A DNA stretch of 64,000 nucleotides. It comes from JAEUIT01 sp044220875. Its GTDB lineage: Bacteria; Planctomycetota; Phycisphaerae; Phycisphaerales; SM1A02. Location of the stretch: the NCBI GenBank assembly GCA_044220875.1, contig JBGAQH010000001.1, forward strand, positions 124,001 to 188,000, given 5' to 3'. Within the stretch, counting starts at the first letter, position 1. Every line of letters begins with the position of its first letter. Shown piece after piece: positions 1 to 7,930 of the stretch. Made by a program: the position numbers and the translations under genes. The notes below the pieces were generated by a model, which did no database searches, was not told the origin of the DNA, and saw nothing but the letters and a program-made list of their open reading frames with translations.

Positions 1-218
1 GCGGTCATCGACGCCCGCTGGCTCTCAAGGTCGAGCTCCGCCGCCGCGATGAGGACGCTGTCGGCGAGCTCGCGCTCGACCTGCTCCCCGAAGAGGGCGT
101 ACGCGCGGACGACGTTGCCACCGATGATCAGGCCGACGAGACAGACCGTCGGGATGATCCCGAAGAGGACCATCTTCCCGACCAGCCGTTGGCGAAAGGG
201 CAGGATCTGTTCGGACAT
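1..218 (-). CDS. N-terminus of a chemotaxis-type membrane sensor (partial, runs off left edge)
   Basis: The complement of 216-218 is ATG and opens a frame of 72 codons to the window edge, beginning MSEQILPFRQRLVGKMVLFG. A basic cytoplasmic start (residues 1-15) is followed by one hydrophobic helix (about 16-36, FGIIPTVCLVGLIIGG), then a helix that would enter the periplasm. The pattern, with RxRLVGKMVLFGIIPT, closely resembles the start of the complete chemotaxis receptor at 32169-34220 (LAGRLVLFGVMPT), so the two are probably paralogues. The signalling domain lies outside the window, so a histidine kinase or cyclase with the same membrane anchor cannot be excluded. Confidence 0.6.
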   Translation of the reverse strand, partial: MSEQILPFRQRLVGKMVLFGIIPTVCLVGLIIGGNVVRAYALFGEQVERELADSVLIAAAELDLESQRASMT

Positions 219-533
219 GCGGAAAGTCGCGGCGCCGCCGCGGTCGTCGCGACGGCCGGTGCCACCGGGGATATCGGACGAAATCCGCATCGACATTCAG
301 TCGAGCGCCAGAACTCGCCTCACACACCGGATCCACAGGCTGTCCATGCGCTGGCGGGTCGGGCCGGCTCCCGACCGAAGGGGGATCGCGCAACACCGAC
401 CGGCTTGGTGCCACCGCTTTGTGGTGCATTCCCCAATTTCCGCAGTTTCGCGCCGAGGTCCGATTCGGTACAACAAAGCTCGGGTGAAACCTGAGATAGT
501 TCGATTCGCCCTGATCGGTGGTACTCTCCCCAC

Positions 534-632
534 GCGATCATCGCTGAGGGTCGAATTGGCCCTCTCAAACGAGTTCCTCTCTGAGTCGGGAGGCTGCAGG
601 ACTTCGGTCCGCGCGGCCTCCCGATTTTTCTT
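534..632 (+). ncRNA. candidate small RNA ending in an intrinsic terminator
   Basis: A rightward intrinsic terminator sits between two leftward genes, so it needs a rightward transcript that starts inside the gap. A -10-like TACTCT lies at 522-527, which would place the RNA start near 534. The transcript would fold into a hairpin at 546-564 (GAGGGTC with GGCCCTC, one G-U pair, 5-nt loop) and then the terminator hairpin. A further hairpin (CTCGGGT with ACCTGAG) lies just upstream, so the RNA could start earlier, after TACAAC at about 461-466. No known RNA family was recognised. The ends are inferred. Confidence 0.35.
586..632 (+). terminator. Rho-independent terminator
   Basis: Nine-base arms TCGGGAGGC (586-594) and GCCTCCCGA (616-624) pair perfectly and are followed at once by TTTTTCTT. 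The T-tract is only on the + strand side, so termination is rightward. It is therefore not the terminator of the leftward kinase gene that ends at 657. Confidence 0.7.
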
Positions 633-656
633 GTCCGCATCTTCGCGCGCCGCTCA

Positions 657-3584
657 TCAGACGGAGCCCAAGCGAAGGCCGTGTTGCGCGATCGACCAAT
701 CGACGGGACGCGCGAGCGGATTCGGCGGCGCATCGCGGAACGCTCGACGAATGCGCTCCGCGGCGCGGCGATCGCGGGCGATGAAGAAGAGGAATCCGCC
801 GGCGCCCGCGCCCGGCAACGTCCACGCGAGGAGCGATCGCACGAAGGGCGCCGCCATCGCCTCGATCTCCGGCGTCGACGCGAGCGGATCGAGCTGCACC
901 TTCAGCGACCAATAGCGCCCGACCTCGCGGGCGAAGCCGTCGATGTCGCCTTCGCGCGCCGCGACGCACATGCGCTCGGCGCCGACCTTGAGTTGCGCGA
1001 CGATCGAGAGGACGCCGCGGTCGCGGGCGAGGTAGCGCTCGACGACGCGCTCGAGAATGTCGCGGGCCATGCGCCGCCGGCCGGTGAAGCACAACACGGT
1101 GCGCTCGTTCAGCTCGCGCTCGAACGCCGGCGAGAGGGCGATCGTCTCGACCGTCGGGCGCTGCACGATGCCCGGCTCGCTGCGGGCGATCTTGAGGCCG
1201 GCCTCGATTCCGCCGATCTGGTCCTGCCATCCGCCGCGCGTCGCGATCATCTGCTCGAGCAGGCTCGTGCGGCTGATGAGGACATCGCGCGCCGTTCGCC
1301 GACCGACGACGCGGTCAAGGCACGCGAGCACGGTCGCGCCGAGGATCGACGAGGTGCCGAGCCCCGAGCCCTTCGGCACCGCGGCGAGCATCGAGAGCGA
1401 GAGGCCGCCGCCGAACTTCGACAGCCAGCGGTCAAGTCGAACGGAGGGCGAGGGCGGCGCGATGCCCGCAAGGCGCAGCGCCGCCTTGGCCAGCGCCGTC
1501 CAGTCCCGCGGGTCGCGGTGGGCGAAGAGTTCGGCACTGGTGCGGATCGTTCGATGCTCGCCGAGATCGACCGAGTGCACCGTGATCACCGGCTCCTCGG
1601 CGAGCTTGGCGATGGCGTGGACGGGCGGGCGGTTGTCGAGGTCGATCGCCAGGTTGACGACCGCGCCGCCGCGCTCCTGGCAGATCGGCGGCGTGTCGGA
1701 CCACCCGCCGGCGAGATCGATGCGCGCCGGAGCGCTGGTCCAGACCGTTTCGTCGGGACGAATGGCGGCGGTCGGCGGCGTGGAGGGCAGCGTGAGTTCG
1801 GTGGCGACCGCCTCGCCGACCGCGGCGAGTGCCCGCGCCCGCAGCGCCCGCTCCGCGCTCCCTCCGGCAATCCGCGCCGCCACCGCCAGGGCCCGCGCCC
1901 GTTCGAGCGGCGGCAGCCGCGCCGGTGCCGAAAGCGCGGCGACGAGGTGCCGGCGCGAGGCGGGCCGGAGCATGGCGCCCATGGCCTCGGCGCCGAGGGC
2001 ATCGTCGGCGCGGAGCGCCGCGTGGGGATCCTCGAGGGCAGCGGCCTCGGCGATCTCGCGCTCGAGTCCGACGATCCGATCGTGATTCACCCGATCGAGG
2101 AGTTCGGCCAGCGAATGCCGCCGGGCCCGGAGCGCGGCGGCCGGCGCCGGCTTCGATTCCATCATCCACGCCTCGACCGTCGGTCGCGGGGTCACGCGCC
2201 ACAGCGGGACGTCCCACAGCGTCGCACTGCCGGCGCCGCCGTGGGCCGCGCCGGCCGCGAGGGACAGGCCGGTGGCCGCGGCGAATCGACGCAGCGAGGT
2301 TCCGGCCCAGCGCGGGTCGGCGTCGAGCGGCGACTTTGCGTCATCGTCGACGTGGAAGAGAATCGTCGCCCACGCTCGGGCTCCGATCGGGAGCGCCACG
2401 CATCCGAAGCCGCGGGCAAGGTCGATGGCCGGAGCCGCCCGCGGCAGTCCGAAGACGAGGTTCTCGCCGGCAAGCGAGAGCCGTGCGCCCATGCAGCCGA
2501 TGACCGCCGCGCCGGCCCTGGGGGCGGCGGCGATGCGGCAGTTGGCGACGCCCAAGGCGCGGACGCCGCCGCGCGGCGGCTCGAGCCCGTAGCGCTCCGA
2601 CGTCGCGCGGTCGCGCAGGAGAAGGTCGAGACACTCGCGGGTCGTGCCGAGGTGGAGGAAGCCCTCGGTCGCGCTGCGCCGCACGCGGAAGTCGACCGTC
2701 CGCAGCGCGGCGTGCAGCGAGGCAAGATGCGCCGCGTCGCGGTCGCCCGCGCCGATTCCGAGGCGGGCGCGATAGTCCGCCGGCGACAGCCCGGGAACGA
2801 GCGCCGTCAGCACGTGCTCGTAGAGATCGACCGGCCGTGCGTCGCCGGCGACGATGGCGCGAAGGAGCCCGCGGCCGATCGCGGCGCCGCGCACGCCGAA
2901 GCCGGCTAACAGTTGGTCCGCCGCGTCGGGCGCGAAGCGGACGATCCCGGTGTCGATGAGGAGCGTGCCGTCGCTCCGAACGGCGCCGGCCCGGCGAGCC
3001 GTCTCGGCCGCGGGCTTCTGGAGAAAGTCGCGCACGCGCCCGTCGCGGGCCGCGACGTAGACCCCGTGCCGCGCGCCGCGCTCGACGCTTCCGCTCTGGG
3101 CGATGCCGACGACGCCGCCGCCGGCGCAATCGATCCCCTCGCGCCCGGCGCCGACCACCGCGTCGCCGCTAGCGACGACGATGTCGCCTTCGGCGTGCTG
3201 CGGCAGCGCCAGCAGGTCGGCGAGCACGAGATCGAAGATCGTGGCCAGTGCGCCGCACGATCGCCGCGCCGGCAGCGGGGCGAACGCCTTACCGAGCGCC
3301 GCGAACGCCGGAAGCCTGCGACTGTCGCCGCCCGAATGAACGATGAGAACGCGGCGACCGCGAAACGCGCTGTTGCCGCGGCCACGAACGGACTGCAGCG
3401 CCAGCGCGGTTGCCGCACCGCTGCCCGCGCGGCGGCCGCCCGGATCGGTGACGACGGACCATCGCGCCCCGCGGGGAAAATCCCCCCGTTCCTCGCGGTC
3501 GGCAAGGAACGCCCGGTATCCGCGCGCCTGCGTCTCGCGCGCCGCGGTGACGACGATCTCCAAGGGCATCACGTGACTGGGCAC
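657..3584 (-). CDS. fkp: bifunctional fucokinase / fucose-1-phosphate guanylyltransferase
   Basis: Fkp-type enzyme that phosphorylates L-fucose and joins the product to GMP, giving GDP-L-fucose in the salvage pathway. At 975 aa it is close to the usual length of about 950. The N-terminal half carries the fucose pyrophosphorylase fold (HSGGDSRRLPAFAALGKAF near residues 85-105). The C-terminal third is a GHMP kinase, with PARIDLAGGWSDTPP and the ATP loop KGSGLGTSSILG. The GTG at 3584 is preferred because TACGAT (3592-3597) sits 7 nt upstream, a pattern seen at other starts in this window; GTG 3572 or ATG 3569 are alternatives. The mutarotase at 3739 is divergent and fits the same pathway. A heptose or other GHMP sugar kinase is possible, but the two-domain layout favours Fkp. 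Confidence 0.83.
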   Translation of the reverse strand: MPSHVMPLEIVVTAARETQARGYRAFLADREERGDFPRGARWSVVTDPGGRRAGSGAATALALQSVRGRGNSAFRGRRVLIVHSGGDSRRLPAFAALGKAFAPLPARRSCGALATIFDLVLADLLALPQHAEGDIVVASGDAVVGAGREGIDCAGGGVVGIAQSGSVERGARHGVYVAARDGRVRDFLQKPAAETARRAGAVRSDGTLLIDTGIVRFAPDAADQLLAGFGVRGAAIGRGLLRAIVAGDARPVDLYEHVLTALVPGLSPADYRARLGIGAGDRDAAHLASLHAALRTVDFRVRRSATEGFLHLGTTRECLDLLLRDRATSERYGLEPPRGGVRALGVANCRIAAAPRAGAAVIGCMGARLSLAGENLVFGLPRAAPAIDLARGFGCVALPIGARAWATILFHVDDDAKSPLDADPRWAGTSLRRFAAATGLSLAAGAAHGGAGSATLWDVPLWRVTPRPTVEAWMMESKPAPAAALRARRHSLAELLDRVNHDRIVGLEREIAEAAALEDPHAALRADDALGAEAMGAMLRPASRRHLVAALSAPARLPPLERARALAVAARIAGGSAERALRARALAAVGEAVATELTLPSTPPTAAIRPDETVWTSAPARIDLAGGWSDTPPICQERGGAVVNLAIDLDNRPPVHAIAKLAEEPVITVHSVDLGEHRTIRTSAELFAHRDPRDWTALAKAALRLAGIAPPSPSVRLDRWLSKFGGGLSLSMLAAVPKGSGLGTSSILGATVLACLDRVVGRRTARDVLISRTSLLEQMIATRGGWQDQIGGIEAGLKIARSEPGIVQRPTVETIALSPAFERELNERTVLCFTGRRRMARDILERVVERYLARDRGVLSIVAQLKVGAERMCVAAREGDIDGFAREVGRYWSLKVQLDPLASTPEIEAMAAPFVRSLLAWTLPGAGAGGFLFFIARDRRAAERIRRAFRDAPPNPLARPVDWSIAQHGLRLGSV

Positions 3585-3738
3585 CCGCGCGATCGTAGTG
3601 GCTTCGCCCGATTCGTGGAGGCGATCGTCGCCTCCGGGCCGTCCGCCCCGTCGATCCGTCGCGAACGGCTATCCTGCCCCGTTCGCGACATTTCGATGAT
3701 CGCGGCCAACCCGACTTCAGAGAGAGGATTTCCCTTCG

Positions 3739-4095
3739 TTGAAGAGTTTTGCGCAAGCGCTGGATCTGCACGCCGAGCCCACGCTCATTGCTGCATACCG
3801 GAAACACCATCGGGCCGTCTGGCCCGAGGTGATCGATTCGCTTCGCGCCATCGGCATCCGCCGCATGAAGATCTGGCTCGTCGGAACGAGGCTCTTCATG
3901 TGGTTCGAGGCGCCCGACGACTTCGACCCGCGGCGCGACTTTCAGGCGTATGCCCAAGACCCGCGCTGTCGGCAGTGGGACGAGTGGATGAGGACCTATC
4001 AGGCCAAGCTCGTCGAGGCCGGTCCGAACGACTGGTGGACACCGATGGAAGAGGTGTTCGACCTCGAGACCGCGAACGGCCGCAACGGCCACTGA
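3739..4095 (+). CDS. L-rhamnose/L-fucose mutarotase (RhaU/COG3254 family)
   Basis: Small cytosolic ferredoxin-like enzyme (118 aa, normal for the family) that interconverts alpha and beta anomers of a 6-deoxy sugar. Family signatures are visible: YRKHHRAVWPEV near residues 20-31 with the catalytic-type His and Tyr, KIWLVGTRLFMWFE, and a C-terminal NDWWTPMEEVFDLE. The start is a TTG at 3739 preceded by AGAGAGGA (3721-3728). The gene faces away from the fucose kinase/pyrophosphorylase, and some members of this family act on L-fucose. I therefore infer fucose as the likely substrate, though rhamnose cannot be excluded from sequence alone. The next gene starts 13 bp downstream. Confidence 0.78.
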   Translation: MKSFAQALDLHAEPTLIAAYRKHHRAVWPEVIDSLRAIGIRRMKIWLVGTRLFMWFEAPDDFDPRRDFQAYAQDPRCRQWDEWMRTYQAKLVEAGPNDWWTPMEEVFDLETANGRNGH

Positions 4096-4107
4096 CGACA
4101 GCCCCTC

Positions 4108-5556
4108 GTGCCCAAACCACCCGTCATCACGCTGTTCGGCGCCGCCGGCGAAGTCACGGGCTCCTGCACGCTCATCGAGACCGAGCGGAGCCTCGTCGTC
4201 GTCGACTTCGGCATGATCCAGGGCACCGACGAGGAGGAGCAGCGCAACCGCACGCCGCCCCGCATCGACTGGCCGAACGTCCATTCCGTCGTGCTCACGC
4301 ACGGGCACATCGACCACTGCGGCCGGCTGCCGATGCTCGCCCAGGTCGGCTTCACCGGCACCATCTGGACCACCCACGCGACCGCGGACCTCCTGCCCCG
4401 GATCCTCCGCGGCTCGGCCAGCCTCCAGCAGGTGCGCCGTCACGAGTGGCGACAGGGCACCGCGCCGATCGCCCGCGCGATCTTCGAGGGCGACCCCCTG
4501 CACTTGCCGAAGGTCGAGTCGCCCGAGCCGCCGGTCATCTTCGTGAACAGCCACGTCACGACCACGATGGCCCGCGTGCGACCGCTGGCGTGGAACACCT
4601 CGCAGGAGATCGCCCCGGACATCTCGCTGCGCTTCCTCAACGCCGGTCACGTGCTTGGCGCCGCCAGCGCCGAACTCACCTGCGGCTTCGGCATCGACGA
4701 GTGCATCGTGGTCTGTTCGGGGGACCTCGGCCCGCGGCACAACCAGCTTCACGAACCGCCCGCGTCGCCGAAGCGGGCCGACATCGTCATCGTCGAGTCG
4801 ACCAACGGCTTTGCGCCGAAGCATCCCGGCGCCAACGCCGAGATGCAGCTGGAGGCGATTCTCGCCGAGGCCGGTCCGCGCGAGGAACGCGTCCTCATCC
4901 CGACCTTCGCGATCGGCCGCGCCCAGCAGATTCTCCTGCGGCTCGGACACCTCGCCCGACGCAACGCGCTCCACGGCCTCAACGTCTACGTCGACAGCGC
5001 GATGGCGGTGCGCGTGGCGGACCGCTTCCATCACCATCTCGACCATCTCGCCCCGGACGTGCGCGAGATCTTCGACCGGGGCGAGTCGCCGCTCGAGTTC
5101 GCGGCGATGCATCGGCTCACGACCCGCACGCAGTCGCTGGCCCTCACCGAGATGCGCCGCGGCGGAGTGATCCTCGCCGGCGCCGGATTCTGCGACGCGG
5201 GTCCGATTCTCCACCACCTCATGGCGGGACTCGATCGCGACGACTGCCGCATCGTGCTGGCCGGCTATCACCCCGCGGGCTCGATCGGCGACGGGCTGCG
5301 GCGCGGGGCGAAGCTCGTCGAGATCAACGGCAAGATCATCGAGGTCCAGGCCCGCGTCAGCGAGGTCGAGGGACTGAGCGGCCACGGCGGACGCGACGAC
5401 ACGCTCGAGTGGCTGCGCGGCATCGGCGAGCGGCCCTCGATGGTCCTCCTCAACCACGGCACCGAGGCCTCGCGCATCGCCCTCGAGCATTCGATCCGCG
5501 AGACGCTTGGGTTCGCCTGCGCGCGGCCGATGCCCGGCGAGCCCTATCGCCTCTGA
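4108..5556 (+). CDS. MBL-fold beta-CASP metallo-hydrolase (RNA-processing exonuclease family)
   Basis: Metallo-beta-lactamase fold protein of the CPSF73/YSH1-like group, normally a Zn-dependent RNA endo- or exonuclease. Residues 1-20 read VITLFGAAGEVTGSCTL, typical of the family. The metal motif HGHIDHCG lies near residues 69-76. Later motifs are GHVLGAAS, CSGDLG, the beta-CASP block PTFAIGRAQQILL, and C-terminal SGHGGRDD and LNHGTEAS, which correspond to the conserved metal and RNA-contacting segments. The length (482 aa) is usual. The start is GTG at 4108, 12 nt after the mutarotase stop, so the two are probably cotranscribed. Substrate is not predictable. Confidence 0.87.
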   Translation: MPKPPVITLFGAAGEVTGSCTLIETERSLVVVDFGMIQGTDEEEQRNRTPPRIDWPNVHSVVLTHGHIDHCGRLPMLAQVGFTGTIWTTHATADLLPRILRGSASLQQVRRHEWRQGTAPIARAIFEGDPLHLPKVESPEPPVIFVNSHVTTTMARVRPLAWNTSQEIAPDISLRFLNAGHVLGAASAELTCGFGIDECIVVCSGDLGPRHNQLHEPPASPKRADIVIVESTNGFAPKHPGANAEMQLEAILAEAGPREERVLIPTFAIGRAQQILLRLGHLARRNALHGLNVYVDSAMAVRVADRFHHHLDHLAPDVREIFDRGESPLEFAAMHRLTTRTQSLALTEMRRGGVILAGAGFCDAGPILHHLMAGLDRDDCRIVLAGYHPAGSIGDGLRRGAKLVEINGKIIEVQARVSEVEGLSGHGGRDDTLEWLRGIGERPSMVLLNHGTEASRIALEHSIRETLGFACARPMPGEPYRL

Positions 5557-5583
5557 GCCCGACGCGCCGACGATGATCAACCG

Positions 5584-6390
5584 TTAGGCGGTGGCCGCGG
5601 CGAATCGCTTCGAGACTTCCGCCCACGCGATCGCGTCGAGGACGGCCTTCACGTAGTCGGCGCGGCGATTCTGGTACTTCAGGTAGTACGCGTGCTCCCA
5701 GACGTCGATGCCGAAGATCGGCGTGCCCGGGCGCTCGGCGATGCCGGCCATGAGCGGGCTGTCCTGGTTGGGCGTGTTGGTCACGGCAAGCGTGCGCTCG
5801 GGCGTGACGACGAGCCACGACCAGCCGGAGCCGAAGCGAGTCATCGCGTTGGTCGTGAGCGATTCCTTCGCCTTGGCCATGCCGCCGAGGTCCTTGTCGA
5901 TCGCCGCGGCAAGCTCCTTCGACGGCTCGCCGGAGGTGCCCTTCGGCGCGAGCGTGAGCCAGAAGAGCGAGTGGTTGGCGTGGCCGCCGCCGTTGTTGCG
6001 AATCGCCGTGCGCTTGTCGGCGGGGAGCGCGTCGATGTGGGCGATGAGCGCCTCGACCGACGTCGGCGCGGCCATGCCCTTGAGCGCCGCGTTGAGGTTC
6101 TTGACGTACGCGGCGTGGTGCTTGCCGTGATGGATGCGCATCGTCTCGGCGTCGATCGCCGGCTCGAGCGCCTCGGGCGCGTAGGGAAGCGGAGGGAGCG
6201 CGAACGGACCGTCGGCCTCCGGCGCCGGCGCCGCGGGCGCGACGGGCGGCGCGGGCTTGGTCGCCTGGGCGAATCCCATCGATGCGGCGCCGGCGACCGT
6301 GGCGGCCGTCGCGATGAAGGTCCGTCGATCGACGGCGACTCGTGCTGCGTTGCTCGACGCGTCCGTGCCCTGGTTCGTGGGGTTGCTCAT
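5584..6390 (-). CDS. sodA: superoxide dismutase, Mn-type, exported
   Basis: Converts superoxide to oxygen and hydrogen peroxide. After an N-terminal extension of about 60 residues with a twin-arginine-like signal (DRRTFIATAAT, residues 21-31, and a hydrophobic stretch) comes a complete Fe/Mn SOD domain. The metal ligands are recognisable as H87 (MRIHH), H140 (GGHANHSLFW), D229 and H233 (DVWEHAYYLKY). GGHANH and NQDSPL (Q209) are features of Mn-preferring enzymes. A proline/alanine-rich linker (residues 45-60) separates signal and enzyme, so an envelope location is inferred. No Shine-Dalgarno sequence precedes the ATG, but TACACT (6399-6404) lies 8 nt upstream. The gene is divergent from the redoxin lipoprotein with only 26 bp between the start codons. 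Confidence 0.88.
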   Translation of the reverse strand: MSNPTNQGTDASSNAARVAVDRRTFIATAATVAGAASMGFAQATKPAPPVAPAAPAPEADGPFALPPLPYAPEALEPAIDAETMRIHHGKHHAAYVKNLNAALKGMAAPTSVEALIAHIDALPADKRTAIRNNGGGHANHSLFWLTLAPKGTSGEPSKELAAAIDKDLGGMAKAKESLTTNAMTRFGSGWSWLVVTPERTLAVTNTPNQDSPLMAGIAERPGTPIFGIDVWEHAYYLKYQNRRADYVKAVLDAIAWAEVSKRFAAATA

Positions 6391-6416
6391 GGCGGGCGAG
6401 TGTACGCTCCGTCCTC
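6391..6416. promoter_or_regulatory. 26-bp divergent spacer with two overlapping -10-like elements
   Basis: Leftward TACACT (6399-6404) and rightward TACGCT (6403-6408) overlap around a shared GTAC. Each ends 8 nt before its start codon, leaving essentially no room for a 5' leader or ribosome-binding site. RNA polymerase is unlikely to occupy both at once. The assignment is inferred from sequence only. Confidence 0.4.
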
Positions 6417-7028
6417 ATGCGTCTCACGCGACTCGTTTCGCTTGCCCTGGCCTGCCTCGTCGGATGCGCGAATGCACCACGGGCCGGCGCGCCGGGCGAC
6501 GTCGGCGCCGATTCGGGGATGGTTCCCCCAACGCCCGCGCCCCCGATTCCGGGAGCGGCGCCAGGTGAGACGGTCGTCCTCCTCTTCGGCGCCGTCGACT
6601 GCCCGATCGCCAACGGCTACGCACCGGAACTCGCCTCCCTGTCGGCCCGATGCCGCGAGCTCGGGCTGCGCATGGTCTACGTCTACCCCGCCGCCGACGT
6701 GACCGTCGATGAGGCGGCGCGGCACGGGCGCGAGTACGCGCTGCGCATGCCCTTCCTGCTCGACCCGACGCACCGCCTGGTCGACGCCGTCGGCGCCACG
6801 GTGACTCCGGAGGCGGCCGTCGTTCGGGTCGGGAACGTCGTGGCGGATCCGATCGAGGTGCTCTACCGAGGGCGGATCGACGACCGTTACCCGGCCCGAG
6901 GGATTCGCCGCACCGCCGTCACCAGCCGCGACCTGCGGGACGCGATCGAGGCGGTGGCGTCGGGGCGACCCGTTGCGGTGCCGAGAACCACGCCGGTCGG
7001 GTGCCTCATTGAGCCGTTGGCGCGGTAA
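6417..7028 (+). CDS. redoxin-domain lipoprotein (planctomycete AhpC/TSA-like)
   Basis: The start at ATG 6417 gives a lipoprotein signal, MRLTRLVSLALACLVGC, with the lipidation Cys at residue 17 (VGC), then an Ala/Pro-rich linker. The remaining region resembles thioredoxin-fold redoxin domains common in planctomycetes: ETVVLLFGAVDCPIANGYAPEL, where DCPI replaces CxxC, then a predicted beta-alpha core and a C-terminal PVGCLIE motif. A single Cys in DCPI together with the distant PVGC Cys could form a redox pair. It is divergent from superoxide dismutase, which suggests a shared oxidative-stress role. The start is supported by TACGCT 8 nt upstream; no Shine-Dalgarno is seen. The precise substrate is unknown. 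Confidence 0.62.
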   Translation: MRLTRLVSLALACLVGCANAPRAGAPGDVGADSGMVPPTPAPPIPGAAPGETVVLLFGAVDCPIANGYAPELASLSARCRELGLRMVYVYPAADVTVDEAARHGREYALRMPFLLDPTHRLVDAVGATVTPEAAVVRVGNVVADPIEVLYRGRIDDRYPARGIRRTAVTSRDLRDAIEAVASGRPVAVPRTTPVGCLIEPLAR

Positions 7029-7481
7029 CTCGCATTTTTTGTCGCTGGCGGCGTGGTGCGCGAACCGCCTCCCCGTCCGCCCCGTAGCACTCGCCGGAAC
7101 ACGAGCCTGTCTGAACCGCAGGCCCCCGCTCGACACCAGCGGTGACTCTTCTCCCGACGATTCTCTCTCCCAAGCGCAAGGCCAATCGCCCGAGCATCCG
7201 CTCGGGCGATTGGCGTTGTGGCGCACGTCGATCCCATGGAACTCGGGTGCGGATTGACAACTTCGCGTGAACCGTCCGGCCGACGCTGCGTATTTTCATG
7301 TGAGATTCGCGAGATGGCTTCGGCTGCCTCGAGGCTCGCGAAGTCTCCGACACGCAAGACCGCATCTTCTCCTCTCTCTCCTGACACTCCTCGACACGCC
7401 GACGCACGCCCGGGTTCGCGCCCATGACCCCACGATCATGAGCCGGCCCCGGGCGTTGCCGTTGCATGGACGTCGCGACCG
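7029..7481. other. intergenic region, 453 bp, with hairpins
   Basis: No protein gene is supported. It contains a strong perfect hairpin (7181-7214, listed separately) and a second stem, TTCGCGAG (7306-7313) with CTCGCGAA (7335-7342). The flanking genes converge on this gap, so it may hold their terminators or a small RNA. Confidence 0.4.
7181..7214. terminator. perfect 15-bp hairpin, terminator-like without T-tract
   Basis: GCCAATCGCCCGAGC (7181-7195) pairs perfectly with GCTCGGGCGATTGGC (7200-7214) across a 4-nt loop. Neither side is followed by a clear T-run. It lies between convergent genes, so it could stabilise the 3' ends of transcripts from either side. Confidence 0.4.
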
Positions 7482-7904
7482 TCAGCGAATCTGCTCGAGC
7501 ACTCGGACGACGCTCACCCGCCACGTCGGCGTGCCCTTCGAGGTCGGACCGGAGATGAAGCGAACCGGCGACCGGTCGCCTTCGATCTCCTCGCGCGACG
7601 CGTCATGGCCCGGCACGCGGCTGGTCGCAAACCAATAGCGCTCGGTGTCGCCGTCGAAGGTGACGAAGAGATCCGCGTGATCGCGGCCCGACAGCAGGAG
7701 AACCGTCTCGCCCCGGGCGTCGGTCAGGCCGCGGGCCCCCGATTCCGCCACGCCGCTGGGCGAGGGGCGCACCTCGACCGTCGCTCCCTCGATGGCCGTG
7801 CCGCTGGCGCGGTCATGGACCGCAACGAGGTAGGAGGCGCTGTTCGTGCCCGCGCAGGCGGCGAGCGGAAGGGTCAGCAGGAGCGCGGCGATCGTCTTCT
7901 TCAT
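7482..7904 (-). CDS. small lipoprotein with carboxypeptidase-regulatory-like fold (unknown function)
   Basis: I do not recognise a specific family. With the ATG at 7904 the 140-aa product starts MKKTIAALLLTLPLAACAG, a clear lipoprotein signal with LAAC at residues 14-17. The mature part reads SYLVAVHDRASGTAIEGATVEV, then GLTDARGETVLLL and ADLFVTFDGDTERYWF. That alternation resembles beta-sandwich domains of the carboxypeptidase-regulatory/CarboxypepD_reg type often found in secreted proteins. TATCCT lies 9 nt upstream of the start. The downstream end faces the redoxin gene. Confidence 0.55.
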   Translation of the reverse strand: MKKTIAALLLTLPLAACAGTNSASYLVAVHDRASGTAIEGATVEVRPSPSGVAESGARGLTDARGETVLLLSGRDHADLFVTFDGDTERYWFATSRVPGHDASREEIEGDRSPVRFISGPTSKGTPTWRVSVVRVLEQIR

Positions 7905-7930
7905 GGCGCCGGGAGGATATCCGCGCCGCG

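Larger units (their letters stand above)
219..656. other. intergenic region, 438 bp
   Basis: No convincing protein gene is seen here. The flanking genes both read leftward. The right part holds several short inverted repeats on the + strand, described in the ncRNA and terminator entries. The left part (219-465) should contain the promoter of the partial sensor gene, but no clear -35/-10 pair is seen. Confidence 0.5.

Noticed and set aside
681..2909. Open frame of 742 codons on the + strand opposite fkp
   Set aside because: Arg/Ala/Gly/Asp-rich low-complexity translation with no family match; it mirrors the GC codon bias of the fkp gene on the other strand, which has clear domains.
6342..6416. 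Upstream start for the redoxin lipoprotein
   Set aside because: It would place 25 residues of unrelated sequence before a clear lipoprotein signal and would run into the sodA coding region.
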